The position numbers and the translations under genes were made by a program. A stretch of 64,000 bases of DNA from assembly GCA_028284415.1 (NCBI GenBank), contig JANQRU010000006.1, positions 124,001 through 188,000 of the forward strand. The letters run 5' to 3'. This DNA is from Pyrinomonadaceae bacterium (lineage in GTDB: Bacteria > Acidobacteriota > Blastocatellia > Pyrinomonadales > Pyrinomonadaceae). The notes below the pieces were generated by a model. That model saw only the letters and a program-made list of their open reading frames with translations, was not told the DNA's origin and ran no database searches. Below, piece after piece: positions 43,792 through 51,968 of the stretch; position 1 is the first letter of the stretch; each line of letters opens with the position of its first letter.

Positions 43792-46700
43792 TCAGCGTGT
43801 GCCTTCAAGATTTGCCCATTCGCCCGACTGTATGAAACCTGCCCAGTAGAACGGATGTTGACGATTTTTTTTCTTTAACATTTCGAGCTGGACTTGTCTT
43901 AGTGCTTCATTTCTACCCATGCCTGCTTTCAGGTTTTTGTAATAATCAGTCATTAACTCTCGCGTTACATAATCGCTCACAGCCCAAAGGCTCATTATTA
44001 AAGACTCAGTTCCAGCAATTGTAAATGCACGCCGCAAGCCATAAACGCCTTCGCCGTTTTTTACTTCTCCTAGTCCTGTATCACAAGCTGATAATACAAC
44101 TAATTTTGTTCCCCATAAGTTTAACCCTGATGCTTCAAGTGCTGTTAAAATACCATCATCATTCCCACTCTTTCTTTGATTCGCTCCGGCAAAAGCGAGC
44201 CCTGAACGTAAAAGCGGATTTTTAATTTCATCTTTTATATCTTCCAAAAAGAATCCATGCGTAGCAATATGCAACATCTGCGGAGCTTTTATTTTTTTGA
44301 GAGCCGTTTCAGTAGCATTCACTTCAGTCAAAAATTGAGCTTTGGGAAACAATCTTTTAATTGCAAGAGCTTCTCGCTTAGTTCCATCTAGAGGGGCAAA
44401 ATACGTATCTGATAAATTTCGCGTAGCTGTAACGCTTTTTTGTAAGTCTTTTGTTTTCTCTGTGCTTGAAGTACTGTTTAATTTGGCATTCCCAAAAGTC
44501 GGACTAGCAACTAAAATCGGCGGAGCTTTGCTTTCACGGGCTACTTGCATACGCATTAAATCTCGCCCACTAGTTAAATAGCTAATCGAAAATAGTTCTA
44601 TTAAATATCTTTCTTTTTTATTGACGAGAGCTTCAAATGGTATAAGATTTAACAAACCATCTGGCGAAATTAAAAGATGTGCTTTGTTACCTAGTGCAAA
44701 ACGAAGAGGTTCAAATACTTTTTCACCTAAAGCTTTTCCAAGTTCTTTTGTGTCTTTGTGTTTCGGATTAGCCAATGCTTCGCGGTATGCAACAATAGCT
44801 TTATCAATATTCTTAACTGTTCCAAGTTCTACGCCTTGCACCTCATTATCAGAAGTTACAATGTAAACTACATATCGTGGCTCTTTTGCTTTCTTTGTTT
44901 TCTTTTCTCCAGCCAAATCAAATGTTTCAGACTGCGTATGATAGTAGATTGAAAACTCAAGTAAAGCTGAGTTTTGAGGTAGGTTTTTACGGATAGCCTG
45001 TAAATCAAATGATTTTGTTTGAGAATGAAACTCTGAACTTCTTAGGCTAATTTGGTTCTCAAGATTTTCTCTTTGTCTGCTAAGCTTATCAATCTTTTGT
45101 TGATATTCATTTGCCTTTAATTTTCGGCGACCCACAAGAATCAAATCTACTAATTGTTTAGTTGTATGATTAAGATTCTCAAGTAATTGTTGATCATCTT
45201 CATTGAAACGCTGACGTAATGAATTAAAAACCTCAGACATCGAATCAAGAACACGCCCTTTTCTTTGAAATATAGTATTAATCGCTAAATTTGTTGCCGC
45301 TTGAGATTTTTTTTCGACACGAAAATTTAATGAAAGAGTTTGATTTTCAAATCTTGCAAGGGTTTTTAAGTAATTTAATTTATCGCGTTCAGAACCGATT
45401 AATAAATTGAGTTTTATATTATATTCGAGGATATTATTTGCAACTTCTTGAGATTCTACAGCTTTATCAAATTCACCTTTTTCTGAATACATACTAGCCA
45501 AATTTGTAAACATTGACCCAAGATTTGGGTGATACTTCCCCTTTGTATTCTGTTCAATAGTAATTGCTCTTTTATAAAACTTTTCCGCTTCGTCGTATTT
45601 CCCCGTTAATCTATTTATCGTCGCAATTTGATTAATTACAGGCGAAGTCCAAGGATGTCCGATTCCCATTCTGTTTTCAACAATTTCTAAAGAACGCTGA
45701 CAAAAAGATTTAGCTTCTTCATATTCGCCTTTTTTACTGTATATAACACATAAGTTATATATGCTTTGAGCAACCCTTGTATCTTCTGAGCCATATAACT
45801 TTTCTTCAATAGCAAGTGCCCTGATTAATAATGACTCAGCTTTATCCAAATCAGTATATAAATTGGCTAGATTTATCAGTGTCGATGCAACATATTCGTG
45901 ATTAGGTCCTAAATTTTTTTCGCGAATATCTAGAGCTTTTTGAAAATAAATCAGAGCTTTTTCTTTATCGCCTCTTCTCAAACTGGCATTACCAAGATTA
46001 TTGAATGATAATGCGATTAATAGATGATTTGGTTCTAATTCGTTTTGTCTTATTTCAAGAGTCTTTTTGTGTAGCTCTTCTGCCTTCGGATAATTACCCT
46101 TATCATGATATAAAAGCCCCAAGTTGTTTAATATATTTGTTTTTGAAATGTGATTTTTTCCGAAAGCTTTCTCATTTAATTCAATTGACTTTGAATAATA
46201 AAACTCTGCTTTTTCAAAATCCCCTTTAAATCTATAAAGAATTCCTAAATGGTTATAAACTCTGTGAAAATCAGGATGTTTTTCATTTGGGTATTTATTC
46301 CAAATTGCGATTATTTTATCGGTTGTTTCCAAAGAGTCATTGTAATTACCGCTTCTCCATTCTTTTACAGCCCTTAAAAGCAACATTCTGGCTTCATTAA
46401 TTGCGATTTCTTTTTCTGTAGCAATTCGTGATTCTTTGAAATGGATTAAATAACTTCCCTTTGGCAAAGTTTTTTGGCTCGGTGAGATAGAGATTTGATA
46501 CTCATATTCACTACTAGAAGTCATTACCACTTCTTCAACACCTTTATTTCGAGGGTCTGCGTTATATTGTGTAAGCAGTTTCCCTGATGAATCAAGTAGT
46601 GTTGCGGCAATATCAACTCCCTTTTGCTCTACTTTAATTTTTACAAATTGTTTGACAGGAACTTTAATTCTGTATAAGTGTTTTTGTCCGCCGGAGATTT

Positions 46701-46839
46701 CACGTTCAATGGCTTCGCCAAGTTGAAGAAAAACACTATCGGAGTTCTGTGCGGCTAGACAAATTGGGAGAAAAAGAAGACATAAAGCCTTTTTAATAAA
46801 AGAACTTAGAGAAAAAATTAAAGTTCTATTACAATACAT
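43792..46839 (-). CDS. Exported caspase-like CHAT protease with TPR array
   Basis: 1015 residues. Signal peptide (about 1-30, CLAAQ), a PPC-like beta domain (about 40-130; SGGQKHLYRIKVPVKQFVKI, LPKGSYLIHFKE), a block of about eight to nine TPR/Kinesin-light-chain-type repeats (about 190-480; 'HPDFHRVYNHLGILYRFKGD', ILNNLGLLYHDKGNYPKAEE), a helical linker, and a C-terminal CHAT domain (about 700-1010). The catalytic dyad is present: His861 in MLHIATHGFF and Cys919 in VVLSACDTGLGE, with YGLRRAFTIAGTESLIMSLW after it. CHAT proteins are caspase-like proteases. AGGAGG lies 7 bases before the ATG. It is third in line after a sigma factor and a membrane anti-sigma-like gene; the signal peptide places it outside the cytoplasm, where the anti-sigma-like protein's outer domain also lies. 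Confidence 0.94.
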   Translation of the reverse strand: MYCNRTLIFSLSSFIKKALCLLFLPICLAAQNSDSVFLQLGEAIEREISGGQKHLYRIKVPVKQFVKIKVEQKGVDIAATLLDSSGKLLTQYNADPRNKGVEEVVMTSSSEYEYQISISPSQKTLPKGSYLIHFKESRIATEKEIAINEARMLLLRAVKEWRSGNYNDSLETTDKIIAIWNKYPNEKHPDFHRVYNHLGILYRFKGDFEKAEFYYSKSIELNEKAFGKNHISKTNILNNLGLLYHDKGNYPKAEELHKKTLEIRQNELEPNHLLIALSFNNLGNASLRRGDKEKALIYFQKALDIREKNLGPNHEYVASTLINLANLYTDLDKAESLLIRALAIEEKLYGSEDTRVAQSIYNLCVIYSKKGEYEEAKSFCQRSLEIVENRMGIGHPWTSPVINQIATINRLTGKYDEAEKFYKRAITIEQNTKGKYHPNLGSMFTNLASMYSEKGEFDKAVESQEVANNILEYNIKLNLLIGSERDKLNYLKTLARFENQTLSLNFRVEKKSQAATNLAINTIFQRKGRVLDSMSEVFNSLRQRFNEDDQQLLENLNHTTKQLVDLILVGRRKLKANEYQQKIDKLSRQRENLENQISLRSSEFHSQTKSFDLQAIRKNLPQNSALLEFSIYYHTQSETFDLAGEKKTKKAKEPRYVVYIVTSDNEVQGVELGTVKNIDKAIVAYREALANPKHKDTKELGKALGEKVFEPLRFALGNKAHLLISPDGLLNLIPFEALVNKKERYLIELFSISYLTSGRDLMRMQVARESKAPPILVASPTFGNAKLNSTSSTEKTKDLQKSVTATRNLSDTYFAPLDGTKREALAIKRLFPKAQFLTEVNATETALKKIKAPQMLHIATHGFFLEDIKDEIKNPLLRSGLAFAGANQRKSGNDDGILTALEASGLNLWGTKLVVLSACDTGLGEVKNGEGVYGLRRAFTIAGTESLIMSLWAVSDYVTRELMTDYYKNLKAGMGRNEALRQVQLEMLKKKNRQHPFYWAGFIQSGEWANLEGTR

Positions 46840-46864
46840 CAGATAACCTCCTGTTGTATAAAAC

Positions 46865-47908
46865 TTAGTTTTTCGGATTACTCTTCGTAACTCGAAAAGG
46901 ATAACTGCTAATTACTTCTGCTTGACCACTATTGTATATACCTGAAACTCTTATTAAATAGATTTTATTTTCCAAAAGCTTTGCTGAAAATCTAATATTT
47001 ATAGAATTATTTTCGCTCGTTTTTTTAGAATTTAATTTGCCACTTTGCCAAAGACTTTTACCATTCGTTTGGTCAATCAAAGCTGTTCTGTAATTTTGAA
47101 AGTCATCAAACTCTAACTGCAAAGTTATTGCTACATCACGTATGTTTTCAGGAATAGTAATTTGTTTAACTTTACTCCCGCCTCGTACTGGCGGGCTAAA
47201 AACAAATGTTGCAAGACTTACTTTTGGAGGAGTTTTTGTGGGTTTACTTGGCGAAGTTTTTGGTTCTACTGTCGGTTTTGGCGTTTTTATCGGTGTTGAT
47301 TCAGGATTAGGTGTTGGTTGAATTTCTACATTCTCATTGATAATAGCAATTTCTTTCATTGGTTCAGGCGTAATCTTTGGAGTTATATCCACATTTGAAT
47401 CTGTTTGTGGAGTCGGAGTTTTTTGAACTATATTTTCATTTAGTTGCTGATTTGGTCTAAGTGCAATAAACCAAATACCAACTACAAAAAACAACAATAA
47501 AATTGCTATAACCCCAAGCTGCATCGCAGCTTTAGGGTTAGCCAGAAATGGAAAAAATGAAGAGAACCTGCTTAAATTTGCATTTGTTTTCTCGCTAGCA
47601 ATTACAAGCTCTTCTTTCTCGACTTCCGAATGTTTTTTATCAATAAATATTTGAAGTGACTCTGCAACTTCAACTTTTTCTCTGCGTAAAGGTGTGGCTA
47701 AATAATAAGATTTAAATCTGTTTAGTCTTTCCCCTGAAAGCTCCCCCTTTACATAAGAGTCAACTAAGTCTTTTTCTACAACGTTCAGTTGATTGGCAAA
47801 ATCATCATCAACAAAACCTAACTCGTCAAAATGTTCCGTTTCAGTTTCGGACAAATTACCAAGTAGATAATCAGTAATTTTCTGATTGTCATATTTATTT
47901 TTACTCAT
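46865..47908 (-). CDS. Membrane anti-sigma-like protein with Thr/Pro linker and outer beta-domain
   Basis: 347 residues. The cytoplasmic part (about 1-110) resembles anti-sigma domains of ECF systems: KITDYLLGNLSETETEHFDE, FANQLNVVEKDLVDSYVKGE, RFKSYYLATPLRREKV. No HxxxCxxC zinc motif is present. One membrane helix (about 130-150) is followed by a linker of PTPQTD, TPNPESTP and TPKPTVEPKTSPSKPTKTPP, then a beta-sandwich (about 235-345; 'ITIPENIRDVAITLQLEFDD', NKIYLIRVSGIYNSGQ). Lying between a sigma factor gene and an exported CHAT protease gene (25-base gap), it is the natural candidate for a membrane relay. Anti-sigma function is inferred from position and N-terminal pattern. Confidence 0.82.
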   Translation of the reverse strand: MSKNKYDNQKITDYLLGNLSETETEHFDELGFVDDDFANQLNVVEKDLVDSYVKGELSGERLNRFKSYYLATPLRREKVEVAESLQIFIDKKHSEVEKEELVIASEKTNANLSRFSSFFPFLANPKAAMQLGVIAILLLFFVVGIWFIALRPNQQLNENIVQKTPTPQTDSNVDITPKITPEPMKEIAIINENVEIQPTPNPESTPIKTPKPTVEPKTSPSKPTKTPPKVSLATFVFSPPVRGGSKVKQITIPENIRDVAITLQLEFDDFQNYRTALIDQTNGKSLWQSGKLNSKKTSENNSINIRFSAKLLENKIYLIRVSGIYNSGQAEVISSYPFRVTKSNPKN

Positions 47909-47977
47909 TTTAATAAAGGATGAAACGAATATGCTTCAATCTTATAAGACAAAACTTAAAAAGCGTTTCATTTTTAA

Positions 47978-48589
47978 TCAATCTTCTTTCACGCAGTTTC
48001 CAACACAAAATTCTAATTTTTCGCGTATCCGACAAGCTCTTATACTTAGGGCATTTACAGTTATACCTAATTTTTTTGCCATTTTGCGACGATTATCAAT
48101 TTTTATTTTTTCCTCCCCAAAATAATACTCCAAAATCATTTTTTGTTGATCAGGTTTTAGCTTTTTAGTGCAGTGCTCTAGACACTCGAGTCTTTTTTCT
48201 TTTAACTCTTTTTCATTTGTTTGAGTATTTGATTTTAGATATTTTTCTTGTAAATACTTTGGCATTTCGTCCAATGAAACACTTGTTTTTTCTGTACTTC
48301 GCAAATATTCCATAAATACAAAACGGGCTGTAATGTAACAATATCTTCCTGGAGTTTCACTTTCAATTTTCCCTTCTTCTTCAAGTCTTCGAGCAACTCG
48401 ATGTAGAGTTTCATCAGCAAGATCATCAGGCGATAAACAATTTTTTCTGTCAAAATATAAAACAAGTTTATTTCTCATTTCGAGATATTCTTGTCCATCA
48501 GAATCAACTTCCCCATCAAGCCACTTTAGTAAATTACGAAACGCTTCTGGTGTGGTTTGCCAATTTTTTTTTAACTCCGGCTTTTGCAT
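47978..48589 (-). CDS. RNA polymerase sigma-70 family (ECF-like) sigma factor
   Basis: 203 residues from ATG 48589 (a TTG lies 3 bases earlier). Region 2 is visible as SPDDLADETLHRVARRLEEE and GRYCYITARFVFMEYLRS; region 4 as LKPDQQKMILEYYFGEEKIK and RRKMAKKLGITVNALSIRAC. Length and layout suit an ECF-type alternative sigma factor of the kind common in Acidobacteria and Planctomycetes. It is the first gene of the unit; anti-sigma-like and CHAT genes follow. Confidence 0.9.
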   Translation of the reverse strand: MQKPELKKNWQTTPEAFRNLLKWLDGEVDSDGQEYLEMRNKLVLYFDRKNCLSPDDLADETLHRVARRLEEEGKIESETPGRYCYITARFVFMEYLRSTEKTSVSLDEMPKYLQEKYLKSNTQTNEKELKEKRLECLEHCTKKLKPDQQKMILEYYFGEEKIKIDNRRKMAKKLGITVNALSIRACRIREKLEFCVGNCVKED

Positions 48590-48592
48590 CAA

Positions 48593-48900
48593 AACAGTTG
48601 ATTGTTTTTGGGTTGTCTAGGATAAATAACAACTCAAAGAATCCATTCATTTTTCACTTATGTATTTTGAGTATAGAAAAAATAGATTCAAATTCAAAAA
48701 ATATTTTCGTGAACTTGAATCTGTAAACTTTGATAAACTGTTCTAAATTATCTACATAACATTTATTGGATAAATAATTAAATCTGTGAACTTTCTGGAC
48801 AAAGCCTTGGCACATTTAACAATTATAATTTTCCTTTTTTAAGGTTTCATGTTTGCGATTTATAAATGAAAATTGAAAAATAATATTTTGGAGAATTTTT
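48593..48900. other. Divergent intergenic region between sigma factor and msrB
   Basis: 308 AT-rich bases holding promoters for both directions. A GGAG lies 9-12 bases before the msrB start. A TGGCAC at 48808-48813 lacks the matching TTGC box and is not a sigma-54 promoter. No coding potential seen. Confidence 0.5.
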
Positions 48901-49380
48901 ATGGAACCAACAACATCAAAAGAAAACAAACACATTTCAGAATCAGGATACAATGTAACGCCAATCAGTAAAGAAGAAAGAGAAAGATTAGCTCAGGAGT
49001 TAGATCTGGAGTCTTATCATATTTTACTTGAACATGGTACGGAAGCACCTTTTTGCGGCAGTCTTTTGGATAATAAAGAGACTGGAACTTATGCTTGTAA
49101 GCTTTGTGGTTTACCGCTTTTTCATTCAAGTTCCAAGTTTACTTCCGGAACCGGTTGGGCTTCGTTTTATGAAACTATTGATAAGGAGCACATAAAATAT
49201 ATACGTGATACAAAGTTTGGGATGATTCGTACTGAAACACGTTGTGCGAGATGTGATGGTCATCAAGGACATGTTTTTCCGGATGGTCCGCCACCGACAG
49301 GTCAGAGATATTGTATAAATTCAGCCGCTTTAGATTTTTTTGCTGAAGGAGAAGAAATTCCACAAAAAGCCGATCAGTAA
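48901..49380 (+). CDS. msrB: Peptide-methionine (R)-S-oxide reductase
   Basis: 159 residues. Two CxxC zinc pairs (YACKLCGLPLF and TRCARCDGHQGHVF), the substrate motif GTGWASFYE, and the catalytic Cys in RYCINSAALDF identify MsrB. It reduces methionine-R-sulfoxide in damaged proteins. No signal peptide, so it is cytoplasmic. The first about 25 residues (TTSKENKHISESGYNV) are an unremarkable extension. Single-gene unit with GGAG before the ATG and a strong terminator after. Confidence 0.96.
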   Translation: MEPTTSKENKHISESGYNVTPISKEERERLAQELDLESYHILLEHGTEAPFCGSLLDNKETGTYACKLCGLPLFHSSSKFTSGTGWASFYETIDKEHIKYIRDTKFGMIRTETRCARCDGHQGHVFPDGPPPTGQRYCINSAALDFFAEGEEIPQKADQ

Positions 49381-49405
49381 AGAAATAATTAACATTTTAA
49401 GTAGA

Positions 49406-49438
49406 GAGGAATAGTTCCCACAAAACTATTCCTCTTTT
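49406..49438 (+). terminator. Rho-independent terminator of msrB
   Basis: Perfect 11-bp stem GAGGAATAGTT / AACTATTCCTC (49406-49416 with 49424-49434), 7-nt loop, followed by TTTT. Confidence 0.85.
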
Positions 49439-49591
49439 ATTTTCCAACTAAAGTTATTTTGTGATTCTGCCGATAAGTTTTAGTTGGATACCTGATTTCA
49501 ACTCTCACTGAAATCTTATTTAAAAATTCCTCACTAAAAATTTACTTTAATCAACTTACAATTTTATAAACCTACTTGATGAGGTATTAAA

Positions 49592-50548
49592 ATGAAATTC
49601 TTCCTGCACAAATTCACCTTAAAAAAACTCTTCACAATTGGATTAATGTTCCTTTTACTTTTTTTTACCGTTGGATTTGCATCAAAATGTTCTTCGGACA
49701 AAAAACCTAAAAAGGCAAAAAAATCAAAGAAAAAATCTAAAAAAGGTAAAAAATCTTTAAAGCTTTCTTCAAAATCTAAGGGTAAAAAAGATGATTCTGA
49801 AGATGACGAAAAAGAGAAAAGCAAATCTGATAAAGAAGATTCTGATGAAATCACTGGAAAAGATGAGTCTTCGAAAGATAAAGAATTAGTTGATAAAGAA
49901 AAAGAGAAAAAAGAAGAAAAGGACAAAAAAGCGACTAAAAACCCCGTAAAAAAAGAAAAATCATCAGCAAGTGTTAAGGAAATTTGGAAAGACCTAATTA
50001 AAGGAAATAAAAAGTTTGTTGCAGGAAAATATACGAAAGGAAAATTCGTTTCGTCGAGAAAAAAACTTGTTAAGGGGCAACATCCTGAAGTAATTGTAAT
50101 CGGCTGTGCTGATAGCAGAGTGCCACCTGAATTGGTTTTCGATAAAAACTTAGGTGAACTTTTTGTCATCAGAACAGCTGGGAATGTAGCTGATCCGATC
50201 GCTCTAGGAAGTATAGAATATGCCGCCGAGCATTTACATTCAAAGGTTCTGATTGTTTTAGGTCATGAATCCTGCGGAGCGGTAGGTGCAGCACTCTCAA
50301 AAGAAAAAATGCCTACTGCAAATCTGAGAGCAATTGTTAGCGAAATCCGACCTTCATTTAAGCTCGAAGAAGAATGCAAAATTGGCAATGATAACAATAT
50401 AAAATGTGTGGAATTAAATGTAGAAAATAGTGCTAAAAATATTGTTAACCGAAGTCCCATTTTGAAAAAGCTTGTAAAAGAAGAAAAATTGACAGTAATT
50501 GAAGCTGTTTACGAAATGGAATCAGGCAAGGTTGTTAGATTAGAATAA
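49592..50548 (+). CDS. Exported beta-class carbonic anhydrase with charged Lys/Glu/Ser linker
   Basis: 318 residues. A hydrophobic N-terminal export signal (about 8-30) is followed by a linker of about 95 residues (about 33-127) made almost only of Lys, Ser, Asp and Glu (KAKKSKKKSKKGKKSLKLSS, then acidic DDSEDDEKEK). The catalytic domain (about 128-318) is beta-carbonic anhydrase: zinc ligands Cys172, His225 and Cys228, with the Asp174-Arg176 dyad in GCADSRVPPE and GHESCGAVGAA. It converts CO2 and bicarbonate, here probably in the periplasm or at the surface. The Cys33 context (ASKC) is not a lipobox. The linker is unusual for the family. Confidence 0.93.
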   Translation: MKFFLHKFTLKKLFTIGLMFLLLFFTVGFASKCSSDKKPKKAKKSKKKSKKGKKSLKLSSKSKGKKDDSEDDEKEKSKSDKEDSDEITGKDESSKDKELVDKEKEKKEEKDKKATKNPVKKEKSSASVKEIWKDLIKGNKKFVAGKYTKGKFVSSRKKLVKGQHPEVIVIGCADSRVPPELVFDKNLGELFVIRTAGNVADPIALGSIEYAAEHLHSKVLIVLGHESCGAVGAALSKEKMPTANLRAIVSEIRPSFKLEEECKIGNDNNIKCVELNVENSAKNIVNRSPILKKLVKEEKLTVIEAVYEMESGKVVRLE

Positions 50549-50571
50549 CTTAAAATGTCTGAATATTTCTT

Positions 50572-50602
50572 AAAAAAGGTAGTCTTTGCGACTACCTTTT
50601 TT
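50572..50602. terminator. Bidirectional terminator between carbonic anhydrase and DinB genes
   Basis: Stem AAAAAAGGTAGTC / GACTACCTTTTTT (50572-50584 with 50590-50602), 5-nt loop. A-run and T-run make it work in both directions for the convergent genes. Confidence 0.88.
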
Positions 50603-50608
50603 ATTTTT

Positions 50609-51172
50609 TTAATTATTTGGATTGTTTGCATTCCAAGGCGGTACAACTCCGTTTACACGTGAGTAAGCAATTAATTGCCCTAGATGCTGGTTTGTATGTG
50701 CATTCATAAAGCTGATTACTCCTCTGTAAGTAGTATCATTACCAAAGAATTTTACTCCTTTTTCTAAATCAGCGTCTGAAACTCCTTTAACAGCATTGCG
50801 AGTGTGCTCAAACGATGTTTTAAGAGCAGCTATGATTTGTTTTTTATCAGTCATCTTATTTACATCTTTTGGAGCGTTGGCTGGTGGTTTAACTCCGATG
50901 ACGCCGGGAAGTCCATAATTGGCTTGAATCATATGGGTTAAAACCTCCCCAAATGATCTTACCCCTTTACTCGGTCTCCAAGAATACTTATCTTCAGGAA
51001 AAGCTTCTGCCAGAGAAAGGTAACGCTGTTCAGCAAAAGTTATCAAACCAATTGATTCGGCTTTAAAGCCTTTTACTACATTTGCGGAATCTTTTTTTTC
51101 TTGTCCGTATGTTAAAGAAACAGATGTTAAAAGAATGAAAATGGATAATGTCAGCAAAAGTGTTCGTTTCAT
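50609..51172 (-). CDS. Exported DinB-family protein (copy 1)
   Basis: 187 residues with a signal peptide (about 1-23, LTYGQ). The DinB/YfiT four-helix fold is indicated by 'FAEQRYLSLAEAFPEDKYSW', RPSKGVRSFGEVLTHMIQAN, and 'RGVISFMNAHTNQHLGQLIA', which hold the likely metal-binding His residues (THM, HTNQH). DinB proteins usually bind a divalent metal and act as thiol-dependent transferases; the exported acidobacterial type has no known substrate. A related copy follows at 51388 in the same direction. Confidence 0.9.
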   Translation of the reverse strand: MKRTLLLTLSIFILLTSVSLTYGQEKKDSANVVKGFKAESIGLITFAEQRYLSLAEAFPEDKYSWRPSKGVRSFGEVLTHMIQANYGLPGVIGVKPPANAPKDVNKMTDKKQIIAALKTSFEHTRNAVKGVSDADLEKGVKFFGNDTTYRGVISFMNAHTNQHLGQLIAYSRVNGVVPPWNANNPNN

Positions 51173-51387
51173 GTTATCTCCTTTTGTTTGGTCTTTTTGG
51201 TTCGGTGAAACTACTTACGCCTTTTGCTGGTTTATTGTTTCAGATAAGCAAGATTTTATTTTCCTTGTGTTTTGCAAAATCTAATATATTGATTTTATTA
51301 CACTTAATTAATAATTTTTCCAATATTTTGTAAATTATTGTGATATTTAATAACTCAATTTAACAATGACAAATTCAATAAAAACTG

Positions 51388-51936
51388 TTAATTATTGCTC
51401 CAAGGCGGCTTGATTCCAACTGACCTTGAGTAAGCTATTGATTGTCCTAAGTGTTGGTTTACATGGATAGTTAAGAAATAAAGGACGCCCCGCTTGGTAG
51501 TTTTTCGTCCAAAAAAATCTATCGGATCATCTAAATTAGAAACTTCTGTATCTTTGACAGCTTGCCTCGCAAACTCAAATGATTTTTTGAGGTGTTTAAC
51601 AACTTTGCTTTTCTCCGTTATCTTTTCCATATCTTTTGGAAGGTCTTTCGGCATTTCAACACCTGCTTTGCTTGCTATCAGATAATTTCCATATGCAACA
51701 TGCATAAAGACCTCACCGATTGAGCGAACTTCTTTTGCCGGACGATAGGAATATTTTTCTTGTGGTGTAGTTTCTGCTAATGAAACATATTTTTTCTCAG
51801 CTGCATCAATTTGAACGATTATCTCTGCACGAATTCCCTTGATCTTTTCTGAACTGTTTTCCTTTTGAGCAAAGAGATTTGAATTCGTCAAAAATACAAA
51901 GAATAAAAAAGATAGAAAGGTAATTCTCAATTTCAT
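51388..51936 (-). CDS. Exported DinB-family protein (copy 2)
   Basis: 182 residues, signal peptide (about 1-23, LFAQK). Paralogue of the protein at 50609 with the same motifs: DAAEKKYVSLAETTPQEKYS, 'YRPAKEVRSIGEVFMHVAYG', RGVLYFLTIHVNQHLGQSIA, and the ending YSRSVGIKPPW. The two copies are 215 bases apart in the same direction and clearly arose by tandem duplication. It lies 32 bases downstream of the ntrX-like gene and might be its last co-transcribed gene. Confidence 0.9.
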   Translation of the reverse strand: MKLRITFLSFLFFVFLTNSNLFAQKENSSEKIKGIRAEIIVQIDAAEKKYVSLAETTPQEKYSYRPAKEVRSIGEVFMHVAYGNYLIASKAGVEMPKDLPKDMEKITEKSKVVKHLKKSFEFARQAVKDTEVSNLDDPIDFFGRKTTKRGVLYFLTIHVNQHLGQSIAYSRSVGIKPPWSNN

Positions 51937-51968
51937 ATTTTCTCCTCAATTGAATTAGACACAAATCA

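Noticed and set aside
48808-48820. TGGCAC as a third sigma-54 promoter
   Set aside because: The TTGC box is missing at the required 5-base spacing.
49682-49690. Lipobox (…ASKC) making the carbonic anhydrase a lipoprotein
   Set aside because: Lys at position -1 does not fit the lipobox; a normal signal peptide is more likely.
49564-50169. 201-residue ORF on the minus strand, Ser/Phe-rich
   Set aside because: It is antisense to the Lys/Glu-rich linker and active-site region of the carbonic anhydrase gene; composition is the complement of AAA/GAA codons and there is no protein-like pattern.
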